From: Candidatus Saccharimonadota bacterium | Lineage (GTDB): Bacteria; Patescibacteriota; Saccharimonadia; Saccharimonadales; UBA4665 | Reading direction: 5' to 3' | DNA: 64,000 nt | Assembly (NCBI GenBank): GCA_028286245.1 | Contig: JAQBRY010000004.1 | Span: 248,001-312,000 of the forward strand | Shown here: positions 16,051 to 24,761 of the stretch, one piece after another | How positions within the stretch are numbered: the first letter of the stretch is position 1 | Layout of the letters: each line of letters begins with the position of its first letter | Notes under the pieces: generated by a model | The model's input: only the letters and a program-made list of their open reading frames with translations | The model's database searches: none | Told to the model about the DNA's origin: nothing | Translations under genes and position numbers: made by a program

Positions 16051-17268
16051 ATGAAATTCGCTCGGGGTGCAACCCCCCAGTACAGATACGGGCAAAAAGT
16101 AAAACCACGACACTTTGCCGCCCAGCCCAAACCTCCGGGCAGGTATACGGCGCTGGTATTTATTATTCTGGCACTATCTTTTAGCACCTCCCTTAAAACC
16201 ATCAATCAAAGAGACGCGGCAACGACACCCGACGGGCAACTAACAACGGTATCATCACGAGGAAAAATCGGCGCTTCAAGACCAACAGGAGTTGCGGCCA
16301 ACGTTGCAGCAGGAGCCACAAAAAAGCTTATGGGAAGTTCAACTAAAGATCTAGCAAATAAGGCGCTCCAAAGCGCTCCCTCCTTACAGTCACTTAAGCC
16401 CGCATGGGTTTCCTTGCCACTGTATACCGATCCAACAAATGGAGCGGCCCAGTACCTGGCCGCCAACCCGTCAGTGAATGGCGCTGCGTATATTAAGCGC
16501 ATGGCGCAGGTTCCAACCGCCCAGTGGTTTGGCGACTGGAATACCAACGTTACAAACGATGTGGACGCCTACGTTTCTGCCGCCGCTGCTACCGGGTCCG
16601 TACCGGTGGTAGTAGCCTACAATATACCGAATCGCGACTGCGGCGGCTATTCGGTGGGCGGTGCCGGCAATATTACTAACTATACGCAGTGGGTACGGCA
16701 AGTTGCGGCTGGAATTGGCGAGCGCCCGGCAGTAGTAATCCTGGAGCCCGATGCGCTTGGCGCGCTTGACTGCCTGCCCGCCTCCCAGCAGCAAGAACGG
16801 ACTCAGTCCATTGCACAGGCTGTAACGATTCTCAAAACACATGTACACACCGCTGTGTACATAGATGCCGGCACACCCGTTTGGCAACCCGCCAAAACCA
16901 TGGCGGCCCGACTACAACAGGCCAACGTTGCAGCGGCTGACGGCTTTAGCTTAAATGTATCTTATTTTGCCACCACCGCCCAAAACCGTGCCTACGGCGA
17001 TCAGCTTTCGAGCTTGGTGGGGTACAAACATTACGTCATCGATACCTCAAGGAATGGCGGCAATCACGCCGTAACCGGCATGCAATGCAACCCGTCGTGG
17101 GCCTCATTCGGCGATACACCTACCACCAATACCGGCAGCGCCTTAAACGACGCGCTACTATGGATAAAAATTCCGTGGGAATCCGATGGTGCTTGCGATA
17201 GCAGCCCCGGTCCTGGTGAGCCATATTGGAGCTATGCCATACAGCTCGCCCAAAACGCTGGCTGGTAG
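16051..17268 (+). CDS. Glycoside hydrolase family 6 (cellulase/cellobiohydrolase type), membrane anchored
   Basis: 405 aa. A basic N-terminus and one membrane helix (about residues 35-52) anchor it facing outside. GH6 features are VVVAYNIPNRDCGG with catalytic acid D196, LEPDALG with D234, DGFSLNVS, YVIDTSRNGG, and the C-terminal WESDGAC (GH6 usually KPPGESDG). The family hydrolyses beta-1,4-glucan with inversion. The start has an AAAGG ribosome site and a promoter TTGCGT-N18-TAGAAT upstream, so unlike many neighbours it has a leader. It is divergent from GH16. Finding GH6 and GH16 next to a GT2 synthase and a deacetylase suggests they edit a self-made beta-glucan, although foreign glycan degradation is possible. 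Confidence 0.9.
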   Translation: MKFARGATPQYRYGQKVKPRHFAAQPKPPGRYTALVFIILALSFSTSLKTINQRDAATTPDGQLTTVSSRGKIGASRPTGVAANVAAGATKKLMGSSTKDLANKALQSAPSLQSLKPAWVSLPLYTDPTNGAAQYLAANPSVNGAAYIKRMAQVPTAQWFGDWNTNVTNDVDAYVSAAAATGSVPVVVAYNIPNRDCGGYSVGGAGNITNYTQWVRQVAAGIGERPAVVILEPDALGALDCLPASQQQERTQSIAQAVTILKTHVHTAVYIDAGTPVWQPAKTMAARLQQANVAAADGFSLNVSYFATTAQNRAYGDQLSSLVGYKHYVIDTSRNGGNHAVTGMQCNPSWASFGDTPTTNTGSALNDALLWIKIPWESDGACDSSPGPGEPYWSYAIQLAQNAGW

Positions 17269-17279
17269 CCGCCTAAACT

Positions 17280-20096
17280 CTATATCAGTGAAGTCGTGCG
17301 CTTGTCGATGAGCGGCGGGGCGGAATCAAGCTCCGCTTCGCTGAGAATTTCTGACAATGCAATGGCGTGGCGGTTTGCGTAATCTAGTTGTGCTTGGGCG
17401 ATCCTTAGATTCTTGGCGCGCTGCTCAGGATTACCACTTGCGCCATTTTGAAGTCTTTGTAGCACTTCTTGGGCCACTTCCAGATCTTTATCTGTCTGCT
17501 CTGTAAGACGTTGGTAAAGGTTTTCGGCTATCCGGCGGCGACTGTAGACTTTATGAAACCCGGCCGAGCCAATATCACCTGTATCAGAAATACTGCGCAG
17601 CGCCTCCTCGAGGGAGTCAAGCCTTTCGTCGATAGCTTTTTGTAAATCTATATAGTGTGTTTGGGCCAACAGTAATCGACCGCCGAGTGCACTTTGCTGG
17701 TCATGATAACTTTCAGGCAGACCATACGCCAGCTCGACAATGCGAGGGTCAAGTTGGCCATTTTTTATAAGATAGTCAAAACTATAGTGATCCCGAATAT
17801 TTGTCCGTTCCATACCGTTCCTGTACTCAGAAAGTTCTTCTATTACGGTATATATACTTTCTTTGAGTTGATCCGCGTTCGTGGATACTTTGCCCGCCAG
17901 ATAGACGCCATCGGGTTCAAGGGAGCCCACTTTCAGTATGCTAGTACCGTGTATGGTCGAAAGTAGTCTTTCCTTAGCATTGGCAATAAACCTTTGTTCC
18001 CAGACACTAAGGTTCGTGTCTATGTATTCTAAGTTCCAGGATAGACTCTGTGGAGGCACGTCAGGAGCGAAGACACGCTTACCGCTTAAACCAAAGTTCG
18101 GCATAGGGGGACTGTCATCAACGAGCACGGGTTCATCTGTTTCATATTCTGCTACCATATCTCTACCAATGCTAAGCCTATGGGACCGACTAATGTGGCG
18201 TAGCTTAGATAATGTTGCGGATTCTATCTGTAGTATGCGTCCTCGGGTAAGTCCGAATTCCCGGCCAACCTCATCCATAGTCTTCCTATCTCCGTCTATC
18301 AGTCCGAAACGCATATTAATAAGACGTGATTCACGGTCGGTAAGTGTTTTGACAACACTATGCACTTCCTGTCGCAAGAGTTCCTGCATAACGGTTCTAG
18401 GAGTGTTTTCGTCGGAGGGGCCTTCGGTCAGTATTTCATCAAGGCTGCAGCGAATAGCGAAGTTGCTCAGGCGTTCAAAGCGAGGTTTTGACAACTCGTA
18501 GCGCAAACCGATTTCTTCCATTATTTCTTCATGCACCGGTAACCGCCCTAAGAGATGCGCCAGCTCGTCAAACGCTGTTTGGTACTTTTGCATGTCTTTT
18601 CCATCTTGAAACTCATCGGGCAAGTTTGCTGGAAGCCCTTCGTCCGTTAAAACTTTTTCCCAATGGCGCACCAGCGGGTTTTCGAGTTTGCGAGGAATAG
18701 TTACCTCGCGCAGCAGTTTGCCCTGGCTCCCCATAAAGCGGCTGTACAGTTCGTCATCAAAGAGGTGGCTAATATCCTTTAATTCAGCTGTCGGTCGCGC
18801 TGCGTTATACCGATGGCTGCCGAGTACCCGTGAGACGTCAATATCTTCAATGTCCAGAGCGTGTAAAGCGGTATATTGCTGCTTGGCTATACCACTGGTT
18901 TTATCTACGAAGTCTATGTAAATGCTTTCTTTACCATCAGGATGCGGACGAAGCACTCGGCCCAGCAACTGGGTGGTGCGCAGCGGCGAAGTAGTAGGCG
19001 CCAAATTCAGGCAAAAGCTTGCCATATTACTGTCCCAGCCCTCTTCGATTGCTTTGGTAAACGTCAACACGTCGTATTCGCCGCGCTCAAAAGCTTGCAG
19101 GCGGGCTTTTTGCTCTTTGGGTTCCAGATGTCCGCCCACCTCAACGGCCCGTATCTGTTTACCGTTTGCTTGTTTTTGCGATAGCAGCCCAGCAACTAGT
19201 CGCGCGTGAGCGTTACGGCCGCCTGGCACGCAGGCGATAATACCCTGTCGCCCATCAGCAACTAAGTCCTCAACAATTTCTATGGCCGCCGCATTACGCT
19301 CAGCAAGGTGGGCTAGCGGGGCGAGCTCCTTTTCGGTAATATCTTTGCGTGCTTCGCTAAGCACCAGCGTATGGCCGGTTTCGAAAACAAGAGCTCGTAT
19401 TGGTGCCGTACGACCTTCTTCGATTGCTGCGCGAAGTGAGTACTCATGTATTCGAGCTCCAAAAACTTCTTCGGAGCGCCGATCGTCCGCAAAATCAGCC
19501 GTGGCAGTAAAGCCAATACGAACAGCATCCGGCTGATAATCTTTGACTGCCTGAGAAGTTAATGGACCTAAGCTGCGGTGGCACTCGTCCGCCAAAATTA
19601 CGTCAAATGTACCAAGCCTCGATTTACCACTCTTAACTTCATTTAAGAATCCGGCATAGGTGGTCACTACAACTGGTGCGGTTGCGTTACCCCGGGAATT
19701 ACCGAAGTGACTCCGGACCTTTTTATCGTCAACGAGTGACGTAAAGCGATTAAGGCCGGTGGCCCTATCTCCATTACTGGCTCCGATGTGCTGCTCACCT
19801 ATAGGGATGCTTGGTACAAGGATTAGAGCTCGCTTACCGGCGGTAACTGCAGCCTCCGCCAGCATTGCAATGTATAAGGATTTACCCGAACTAGTCGCCG
19901 ACAACACATGGCCTTCTGCTATTCCGTCCGCCAAGGCGGTTCCAATATCTGTAATGCCAATTTCTTGGTTAAGCTCCGGGTGATAATCACGGTTGGCTAA
20001 ATCCTGATAGACTCTAAAGAAGCCGCCGGCGAGTTCCTGGGCATTAAGCATTGCAGCCGTAACTTCGGCACGTGGCGCAGTTTCCTTGGGCAACAT
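17280..20096 (-). CDS. SF2 DEAD/DEAH-like helicase fused to sigma-70 regions 3 and 4
   Basis: 938 aa. Residues 50-420 form an SF2 helicase core: Walker A SATSSGKS (66-73), DECH box (170-173), TATA (197-200) and QLLGRVLRP (376-384), nearest in style to the HsdR/UvrB-like helicases. Residues about 503-640 match housekeeping sigma-70 region 3 (ELAHLLGRLPVHEEIMEEIG) and region 4 (LTDRESRLINMRFGL, then MDEVGREFGLTRGRILQIE, ending KLRHISRSHRL). The sigma core-binding and -10-melting region 2 is absent. Residues 640-938 are helical, partly coiled coil, unrecognised. A promoter (TTGATA-N17-TATTAT) precedes the ATG by 9 nt. The protein may load the helicase at promoters or -35-like DNA, or link transcription to repair or defence; all roles are inference. 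Confidence 0.85.
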   Translation of the reverse strand: MLPKETAPRAEVTAAMLNAQELAGGFFRVYQDLANRDYHPELNQEIGITDIGTALADGIAEGHVLSATSSGKSLYIAMLAEAAVTAGKRALILVPSIPIGEQHIGASNGDRATGLNRFTSLVDDKKVRSHFGNSRGNATAPVVVTTYAGFLNEVKSGKSRLGTFDVILADECHRSLGPLTSQAVKDYQPDAVRIGFTATADFADDRRSEEVFGARIHEYSLRAAIEEGRTAPIRALVFETGHTLVLSEARKDITEKELAPLAHLAERNAAAIEIVEDLVADGRQGIIACVPGGRNAHARLVAGLLSQKQANGKQIRAVEVGGHLEPKEQKARLQAFERGEYDVLTFTKAIEEGWDSNMASFCLNLAPTTSPLRTTQLLGRVLRPHPDGKESIYIDFVDKTSGIAKQQYTALHALDIEDIDVSRVLGSHRYNAARPTAELKDISHLFDDELYSRFMGSQGKLLREVTIPRKLENPLVRHWEKVLTDEGLPANLPDEFQDGKDMQKYQTAFDELAHLLGRLPVHEEIMEEIGLRYELSKPRFERLSNFAIRCSLDEILTEGPSDENTPRTVMQELLRQEVHSVVKTLTDRESRLINMRFGLIDGDRKTMDEVGREFGLTRGRILQIESATLSKLRHISRSHRLSIGRDMVAEYETDEPVLVDDSPPMPNFGLSGKRVFAPDVPPQSLSWNLEYIDTNLSVWEQRFIANAKERLLSTIHGTSILKVGSLEPDGVYLAGKVSTNADQLKESIYTVIEELSEYRNGMERTNIRDHYSFDYLIKNGQLDPRIVELAYGLPESYHDQQSALGGRLLLAQTHYIDLQKAIDERLDSLEEALRSISDTGDIGSAGFHKVYSRRRIAENLYQRLTEQTDKDLEVAQEVLQRLQNGASGNPEQRAKNLRIAQAQLDYANRHAIALSEILSEAELDSAPPLIDKRTTSLI

Positions 20097-20105
20097 ATTC
20101 CGTTC

Positions 20106-20134
20106 ATAATAACATGTTATCTATATTTTATCAA
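20106..20134 (-). promoter_or_regulatory. Promoter of the helicase-sigma fusion gene
   Basis: Minus strand TTGATA (20134-20129), 17-nt spacer, TATTAT (20111-20106) with an upstream TGT extension, then 9 nt to the ATG at 20096. The leader would be only about 2-3 nt. Confidence 0.65.
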
Positions 20135-20255
20135 TAGCCAGCCTCTGCTAGACCTCTGTTAGTTCATGCTTCTGCATATTCATGCCTACGGCAGTTCAGT
20201 AAACTACGCCAAATCCCGCCTCTAGCAGTATAATTAGTGATATAAAGGAGTCAGT

Positions 20256-20549
20256 ATGTTAACGAAAGCTATTTTCGCTACTCTGGTAGCCAAAGAAGGT
20301 AAGGAGGCCGAAGTAGAGGCCTTTTTAAGAAGTGCCGAGGCCATCGTCAAGGACGAGCCGGGCACAAGAACGTGGTACGCCGTCAAGCTGAGCGCTAGGC
20401 ACTACGGCATATTCGACACATTCGACGACGAACAAGGCATGCAGACTCATTTGCATGGAAAAGTCGCTGACGCGCTAGCCGCGCAGGCGCCCGAATTATT
20501 CAGCAAAGCCCCGGTAATTTCGAGCTACGATATCCTGGCCCATACTTAA
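20256..20549 (+). CDS. Antibiotic biosynthesis monooxygenase (ABM) domain protein
   Basis: 97 aa, the usual length for single-domain dimeric alpha+beta-barrel ABM proteins. It starts with KAIFATLVAKEGKEAEVEAFL and contains EPGTRTWYAVKL and YGIFDTFDDEQGMQTHL, the standard strand-helix order with the aromatic/His ligand-site residues. Members oxidise quinol-like or polyketide compounds or degrade haem; some are non-enzymatic. The Shine-Dalgarno site is good (atAAAGGAGtcagtATG). Stand-alone gene; substrate unknown. Confidence 0.85.
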   Translation: MLTKAIFATLVAKEGKEAEVEAFLRSAEAIVKDEPGTRTWYAVKLSARHYGIFDTFDDEQGMQTHLHGKVADALAAQAPELFSKAPVISSYDILAHT

Positions 20550-20795
20550 CCAGACATTTTTATAATTTTAGAAATAACTTAGGGAGTAAATTATTTTAGG
20601 AGACTCTTTGGGTTTGTGTATTAGTGATGCTTATATTTGGGTATTTTAAACAATAAGTACGGTTATCTTTGACTCATGACGGCGACATTTGAATTGTGTA
20701 TGACATTGCAAAAATAATTGTTTAAGCTGAGCAGTATCTAGTGTTATTAACTTATGCGGTATATCAGAGTAAATTTGGTATACTGTTCGTAATAA

Positions 20796-21758
20796 ATGAC
20801 CCACGTACCTCATCATTATCTATCTGTTGTCGTGCCCGTTCATAATGAGGCTGAAGGCATTACGGCATTCCATGATTCCTTAGTCGGGATAATCCAGCAC
20901 GTCGGGGCTTACGAGATCCTATACTGTAACGACGGCAGCTCCGACACAACGATGCAATCCCTCAACGCTATCGCCCAGGCTAATGAGCATGTCAGAGTAC
21001 TTACGCTAACTCGTAATTTCGGAAAAGAGATCGCAATTAGTGCCGGTATTGAACATGCTCGTGGTGACGCTATCCTCATGCTGGATGCTGACGGTCAGCA
21101 TCCAGTTGAGCTGATTCCAGAATTTATTAAATCATGGAAGGCAGGCTATAAAGTCGTGACTGGACTGCGGACTGCAAACCAAAAAGAAGGACTAGTTAAG
21201 CGCTATGGTTCGCGGCTGTTTTATAGCATCTTTCGTCGTTCTACCAGTTTTGACTTGGTAGCAGGAGCTACCGATTTCCGATTGATCGACCAGGAAGTCA
21301 GAAAGGAGTTTTTGCGACTCAGTGAGCGCAGCCGTATCGTGCGGGGGCTCATTGATTGGCTGGGGTACGAACAGCATTACATCCCCTTTGTGGCCAATCC
21401 TCGTTTGCTCGGCAAGTCACCTTATTCATACCGAAAACTATCCAAATTAGCAGTAGACAGCGTAGTATCGTTAAGTAGCGTTCCTCTGTATCTCACCGCC
21501 TTTATGGGTGTAATCGTTCTGCCACTTTCCGTGTTACTTGGTTTGTTTATGACTATAGAAATGCTAATCGGAGACCCACTACAGCTGCACATTACTGGCG
21601 GCGCATTTGTGCTGGTTCTAGTGCTATTCCTGGTTGGCTGCGTGCTTATGTCGCAGGGGATTATCGGTCTTTACTTAGCGCACATACATTCAGAAACACA
21701 AAATCGACCGCTATACGTCATAGACAACGCAGCATCAGTGAGGCTCAATGAAACGTAG
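20796..21758 (+). CDS. GtrB/DPM1-like polyprenyl-phosphate glycosyltransferase (GT2)
   Basis: 320 aa. The cytoplasmic GT2 domain has VVVPVHNEAEGI, YCNDGSSDTT, NFGKEIAISAGIEHA and MLDADGQHP (DxD), all typical of dolichol/undecaprenyl-phosphate glucosyl- or mannosyltransferases. Two C-terminal membrane helices (about 230-300) match GtrB-type enzymes. It should move a sugar from a nucleotide donor to a lipid carrier. It overlaps the gtrA-like gene by 11 bp. The ATG lies 11 nt after an extended -10 (TGG-TATACT, 20779-20784), so the leader is very short. Confidence 0.9.
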   Translation: MTHVPHHYLSVVVPVHNEAEGITAFHDSLVGIIQHVGAYEILYCNDGSSDTTMQSLNAIAQANEHVRVLTLTRNFGKEIAISAGIEHARGDAILMLDADGQHPVELIPEFIKSWKAGYKVVTGLRTANQKEGLVKRYGSRLFYSIFRRSTSFDLVAGATDFRLIDQEVRKEFLRLSERSRIVRGLIDWLGYEQHYIPFVANPRLLGKSPYSYRKLSKLAVDSVVSLSSVPLYLTAFMGVIVLPLSVLLGLFMTIEMLIGDPLQLHITGGAFVLVLVLFLVGCVLMSQGIIGLYLAHIHSETQNRPLYVIDNAASVRLNET

Positions 21759-22155
21759 ACTAGCGAGCGAGCTACAAAAGCCAGGGGTGCGCTACTTACT
21801 TATAGGCGGGAGTATCTATCTACTTGAACTGCTTATTATCTTTGCGGCAGGACGTATGGGAGCGGGACCAGTCCTTTCTGTTGGCTTGAGTTTTTGGATA
21901 GGGCTAGTTGTCTCCTTTGTGTTACAAAAGGTAGTCACCTTTAAGGACAAGCGAACGGAGACACATATACTCGCTCCACAAATTGCTGCCTATGCAGCCC
22001 TCGTAATATTTAATTTTAGTTTTACAATCGTTGTTACGGCATTACTCAGACATTCACTCTCCCCTGCTATAACGCGGACACTGGCTTTAGGTATTACCAC
22101 AATTTGGAACTTTTATTTGTACAAAACGAGAATTTTTTCTAGGCAAGCAGAATGA
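21748..22155 (+). CDS. GtrA family membrane protein (lipid-linked sugar flippase candidate)
   Basis: 135 aa with four hydrophobic helices and the GtrA pattern: RYLLIGGSIYLLELLI at the N-terminus, SFVLQKVVTF after helix 2, and TIWNFYLYKTRIF at the end. GtrA proteins are proposed to flip polyprenyl-phosphate-linked glucose made by GtrB. Start and stop overlap the neighbours on both sides (11 bp and the ATGA arrangement), so the three genes form a tightly coupled operon. Confidence 0.9.
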   Translation: MKRRLASELQKPGVRYLLIGGSIYLLELLIIFAAGRMGAGPVLSVGLSFWIGLVVSFVLQKVVTFKDKRTETHILAPQIAAYAALVIFNFSFTIVVTALLRHSLSPAITRTLALGITTIWNFYLYKTRIFSRQAE

Positions 22156-24728
22156 GTCGTTCCGCAGCTGTTGTGCTGTTGCGTTCAAAGTCGCTTCTCC
22201 AGCTAGCTAAACAGCGGTGGTTCCGGGTTGCATTTGTTTCACTCAGCCTTTTTGTCCTGTTGATTGTAACGCTCCTAAGCGGCTACTACGGAGGACGGTT
22301 ACAGCTAGGCAATGCCGATCAACTGGTAAACCCATACCTATTCGAAAACGCAACGGTTGCACGTCATGCATTGTATCCAGGTCCGCATACCTTCTTGCTA
22401 AAGTGGCCTTTCTTCTTAATTGTAAAACTTTTTGGTTTCACGGACACCAATTATATTGCCGTAACTATGCTCGTGTTGCTTGCGACAATCGCAGGGTTGA
22501 CATACGTGATCTGGCGAATAGAGCGCCGACCGCTCGTATTCGGTGCCATATGTCTGGCGCTAGCATCAATACTTATAGCTATTCCGGGCCAACCGCACGC
22601 AGGTGGCCTTTTACCGGTTAATATGGCTATGATCGCTACACGCAATATTGAATACGTCGTGCTGATTGGTGCAGTTGCATTAGTTGTATCCGCCAAGGCT
22701 ATACGCTCCTGGAAATTTTTGGCTGGAACTCTACTACTTACGATACTTGTGGCATCCGACCAGTTATTTTTGAGCATTAGTATTGCCGGTGCAGTTGGCG
22801 CATTGATAGCTTATGGGGTACGAAAAAAAATTAACTATGTTGCGCTCAGTGGCCGCTTTATCCTTGCTTCCGGCGGTGCGGCCATTATGGGTTTGGCTCT
22901 TATACTGACAATAAAAAACACCGGGCTAATAGGAATCACCATGGCAAGCAGCCCGTACGGTTTTGTGGGCAGCGCCCACTCTTTACTACTGGCAGCTATC
23001 TACGGTGCCAGCGGAATACTCACAAACTTTGGCGCAAATCCGGCCTACGATGCAACTATAGTGGCTAATATACCCGGTACTGCGATTCGGCATATGCTGT
23101 CGCTGGGAGGCCCCACCTATATCGTGAACGCCTGCCTCTTTATAGTTGCCCTGGCTCTCGCGAGTATTCAATTATGGAGTAGCCTGCGACGCCAAAAAAT
23201 CCGCAAACAAAATATTAGCCATTCAGATGGTCTGTCGTTACTACTATTGTGGACTAGTGGGGCAGCTGTTGGCTTATTTATTATCAGTAACCATTATTAC
23301 GCTGTTGATGCGCGTTACCTTACAATTACTCTTTTTGCACTTAGCATCACAGCAGTTAGCCGCCTGCGTGGCGTTCGAATTTCAGCCGACAAGCTGCTAA
23401 TTATATCAGCTATGCTATTAACGAGTGTAGTATTGGGGGCTTTGCACGCCGGATCCACGTATCGTGTGCAAGCAGCCGCACTAAGCGATATTAAAAGTCG
23501 TAATATGACTGTTATCCAGACACTAAAAGCCAGAAACGTAGATGTTCTGCTGGGCGATTATTGGCGTGTCTTACCAATAAGGCAACATGCTGGCCAATCG
23601 ATGACGGTTACGCCCTTACAGAATTGCACGCAACCGCGGCAAGTGCTCACTAGTCACGCTTGGCAAACGGATACCAAAAATAAACCATTTGCATACCTCT
23701 TGTCATTTGATAAAAGTTTGACAGATTTTCCGAAGTGTACGCTTGAACAAGTCATTGCCTATTATGGTCGTCCTAACGAAAGCACATTGATCGCCGGCAC
23801 ATTAAAATCCCCCAAGGAAGTGTTACTGTACTACGACCAAGGCAAAAACACGCACCGTGCGCCCACAGTCCGAAATACGGCCACAGTGTTACCTATTAGC
23901 ATTCAGGAATTGCCGAACATGATGTGTCGTGGTGAGAGCGTAATGAACATAGTAGCCCATGAGGACGACGACTTATTATTTCTAAATCCAACGATTATTG
24001 AGGACATTGCCAGCAAGCATTGTGTTCACACCATATACGTGACTGCCGGAGATGGCGGCCATGGCGCAGCCTACTTATCCTCGAGAGAACTAGGCGCCCA
24101 AGCTGCATATGCCCAAATGTATGGCGCAAGCAATATCTGGACGCAGCGCATTGTCCAAATTGCTGAGGGAGAATATGTGCGTATTGCCAGTCTGAGCGGG
24201 CATCACGATGTCTCACTGATCTTCCTTCGCTTACCGGATGGGGGCTTAGACGGTAACGGTTTTGCGGGTCATAATTATGAGAGTTTACGTAAGTTAGCGA
24301 GCGGCCGGATTTCCACTATTCATAGCCTTGACGGACAGTCGCATTATAGCAGCCAGGGGCTCAAGGCAGCACTGAGTACCTTAATGTCAGTATACAACCC
24401 ATCCGAGATTCGAACCCAGAGTAGCCAGCAAGGATTAGTCTATCGTGATCACAGCGACCATCACGCCGTTGGTGCATTTGCAACCCAAGCCTACGACCTT
24501 TACGAGCATGACCACTACGATGGACTTGTCGCCGTAGGACTACGTTATTATATGGGGTACCCAATCAGGGAGTCTCGTCCCAATCTAGATGGCAGCGTAG
24601 CCAAAGCAAAACTGGCTGCATTCCTAGCCTATGCGAAGTATGATATAGCTGTCTGTAAATCGGAGAGTGATTGTGGCAACAGCGCTACTTATGGTTCATA
24701 TTTGACTCGTCAGTACCTGAGCCCCTGA
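22152..24728 (+). CDS. Multi-pass membrane protein fused to a PIG-L/LmbE-type deacetylase domain
   Basis: 858 aa. The first ~430 residues contain about ten to eleven membrane helices, in the position of the GT-C or acceptor-modifying enzyme that usually follows GtrA-GtrB. Then come an extracellular loop (about 430-590) and a PIG-L domain (about 595-840): NIVAHEDDDLLFLNP (A602-H603-E604-D605-D606-D607, matching the AHPDDE zinc motif), TAGDGGHG and a late RDHSDHHAVG histidine motif. PIG-L enzymes remove N-acetyl groups from GlcNAc conjugates. The fusion suggests sugar transfer or handling and deacetylation by one protein outside the membrane (inference). Confidence 0.8.
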   Translation: MSRSAAVVLLRSKSLLQLAKQRWFRVAFVSLSLFVLLIVTLLSGYYGGRLQLGNADQLVNPYLFENATVARHALYPGPHTFLLKWPFFLIVKLFGFTDTNYIAVTMLVLLATIAGLTYVIWRIERRPLVFGAICLALASILIAIPGQPHAGGLLPVNMAMIATRNIEYVVLIGAVALVVSAKAIRSWKFLAGTLLLTILVASDQLFLSISIAGAVGALIAYGVRKKINYVALSGRFILASGGAAIMGLALILTIKNTGLIGITMASSPYGFVGSAHSLLLAAIYGASGILTNFGANPAYDATIVANIPGTAIRHMLSLGGPTYIVNACLFIVALALASIQLWSSLRRQKIRKQNISHSDGLSLLLLWTSGAAVGLFIISNHYYAVDARYLTITLFALSITAVSRLRGVRISADKLLIISAMLLTSVVLGALHAGSTYRVQAAALSDIKSRNMTVIQTLKARNVDVLLGDYWRVLPIRQHAGQSMTVTPLQNCTQPRQVLTSHAWQTDTKNKPFAYLLSFDKSLTDFPKCTLEQVIAYYGRPNESTLIAGTLKSPKEVLLYYDQGKNTHRAPTVRNTATVLPISIQELPNMMCRGESVMNIVAHEDDDLLFLNPTIIEDIASKHCVHTIYVTAGDGGHGAAYLSSRELGAQAAYAQMYGASNIWTQRIVQIAEGEYVRIASLSGHHDVSLIFLRLPDGGLDGNGFAGHNYESLRKLASGRISTIHSLDGQSHYSSQGLKAALSTLMSVYNPSEIRTQSSQQGLVYRDHSDHHAVGAFATQAYDLYEHDHYDGLVAVGLRYYMGYPIRESRPNLDGSVAKAKLAAFLAYAKYDIAVCKSESDCGNSATYGSYLTRQYLSP

Positions 24729-24761
24729 GCACCTGAGTCAACCTGCGGTTCACTAACTCGG

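Noticed and set aside
17938-18501. 187-aa plus-strand ORF inside the helicase gene
   Set aside because: Antisense shadow of the helicase-sigma gene, whose motifs are unambiguous on the minus strand.
24410-24440. tRNA T-arm-like stretch (gattcgaaccc)
   Set aside because: It lies within the PIG-L domain coding region and no cloverleaf can be built.
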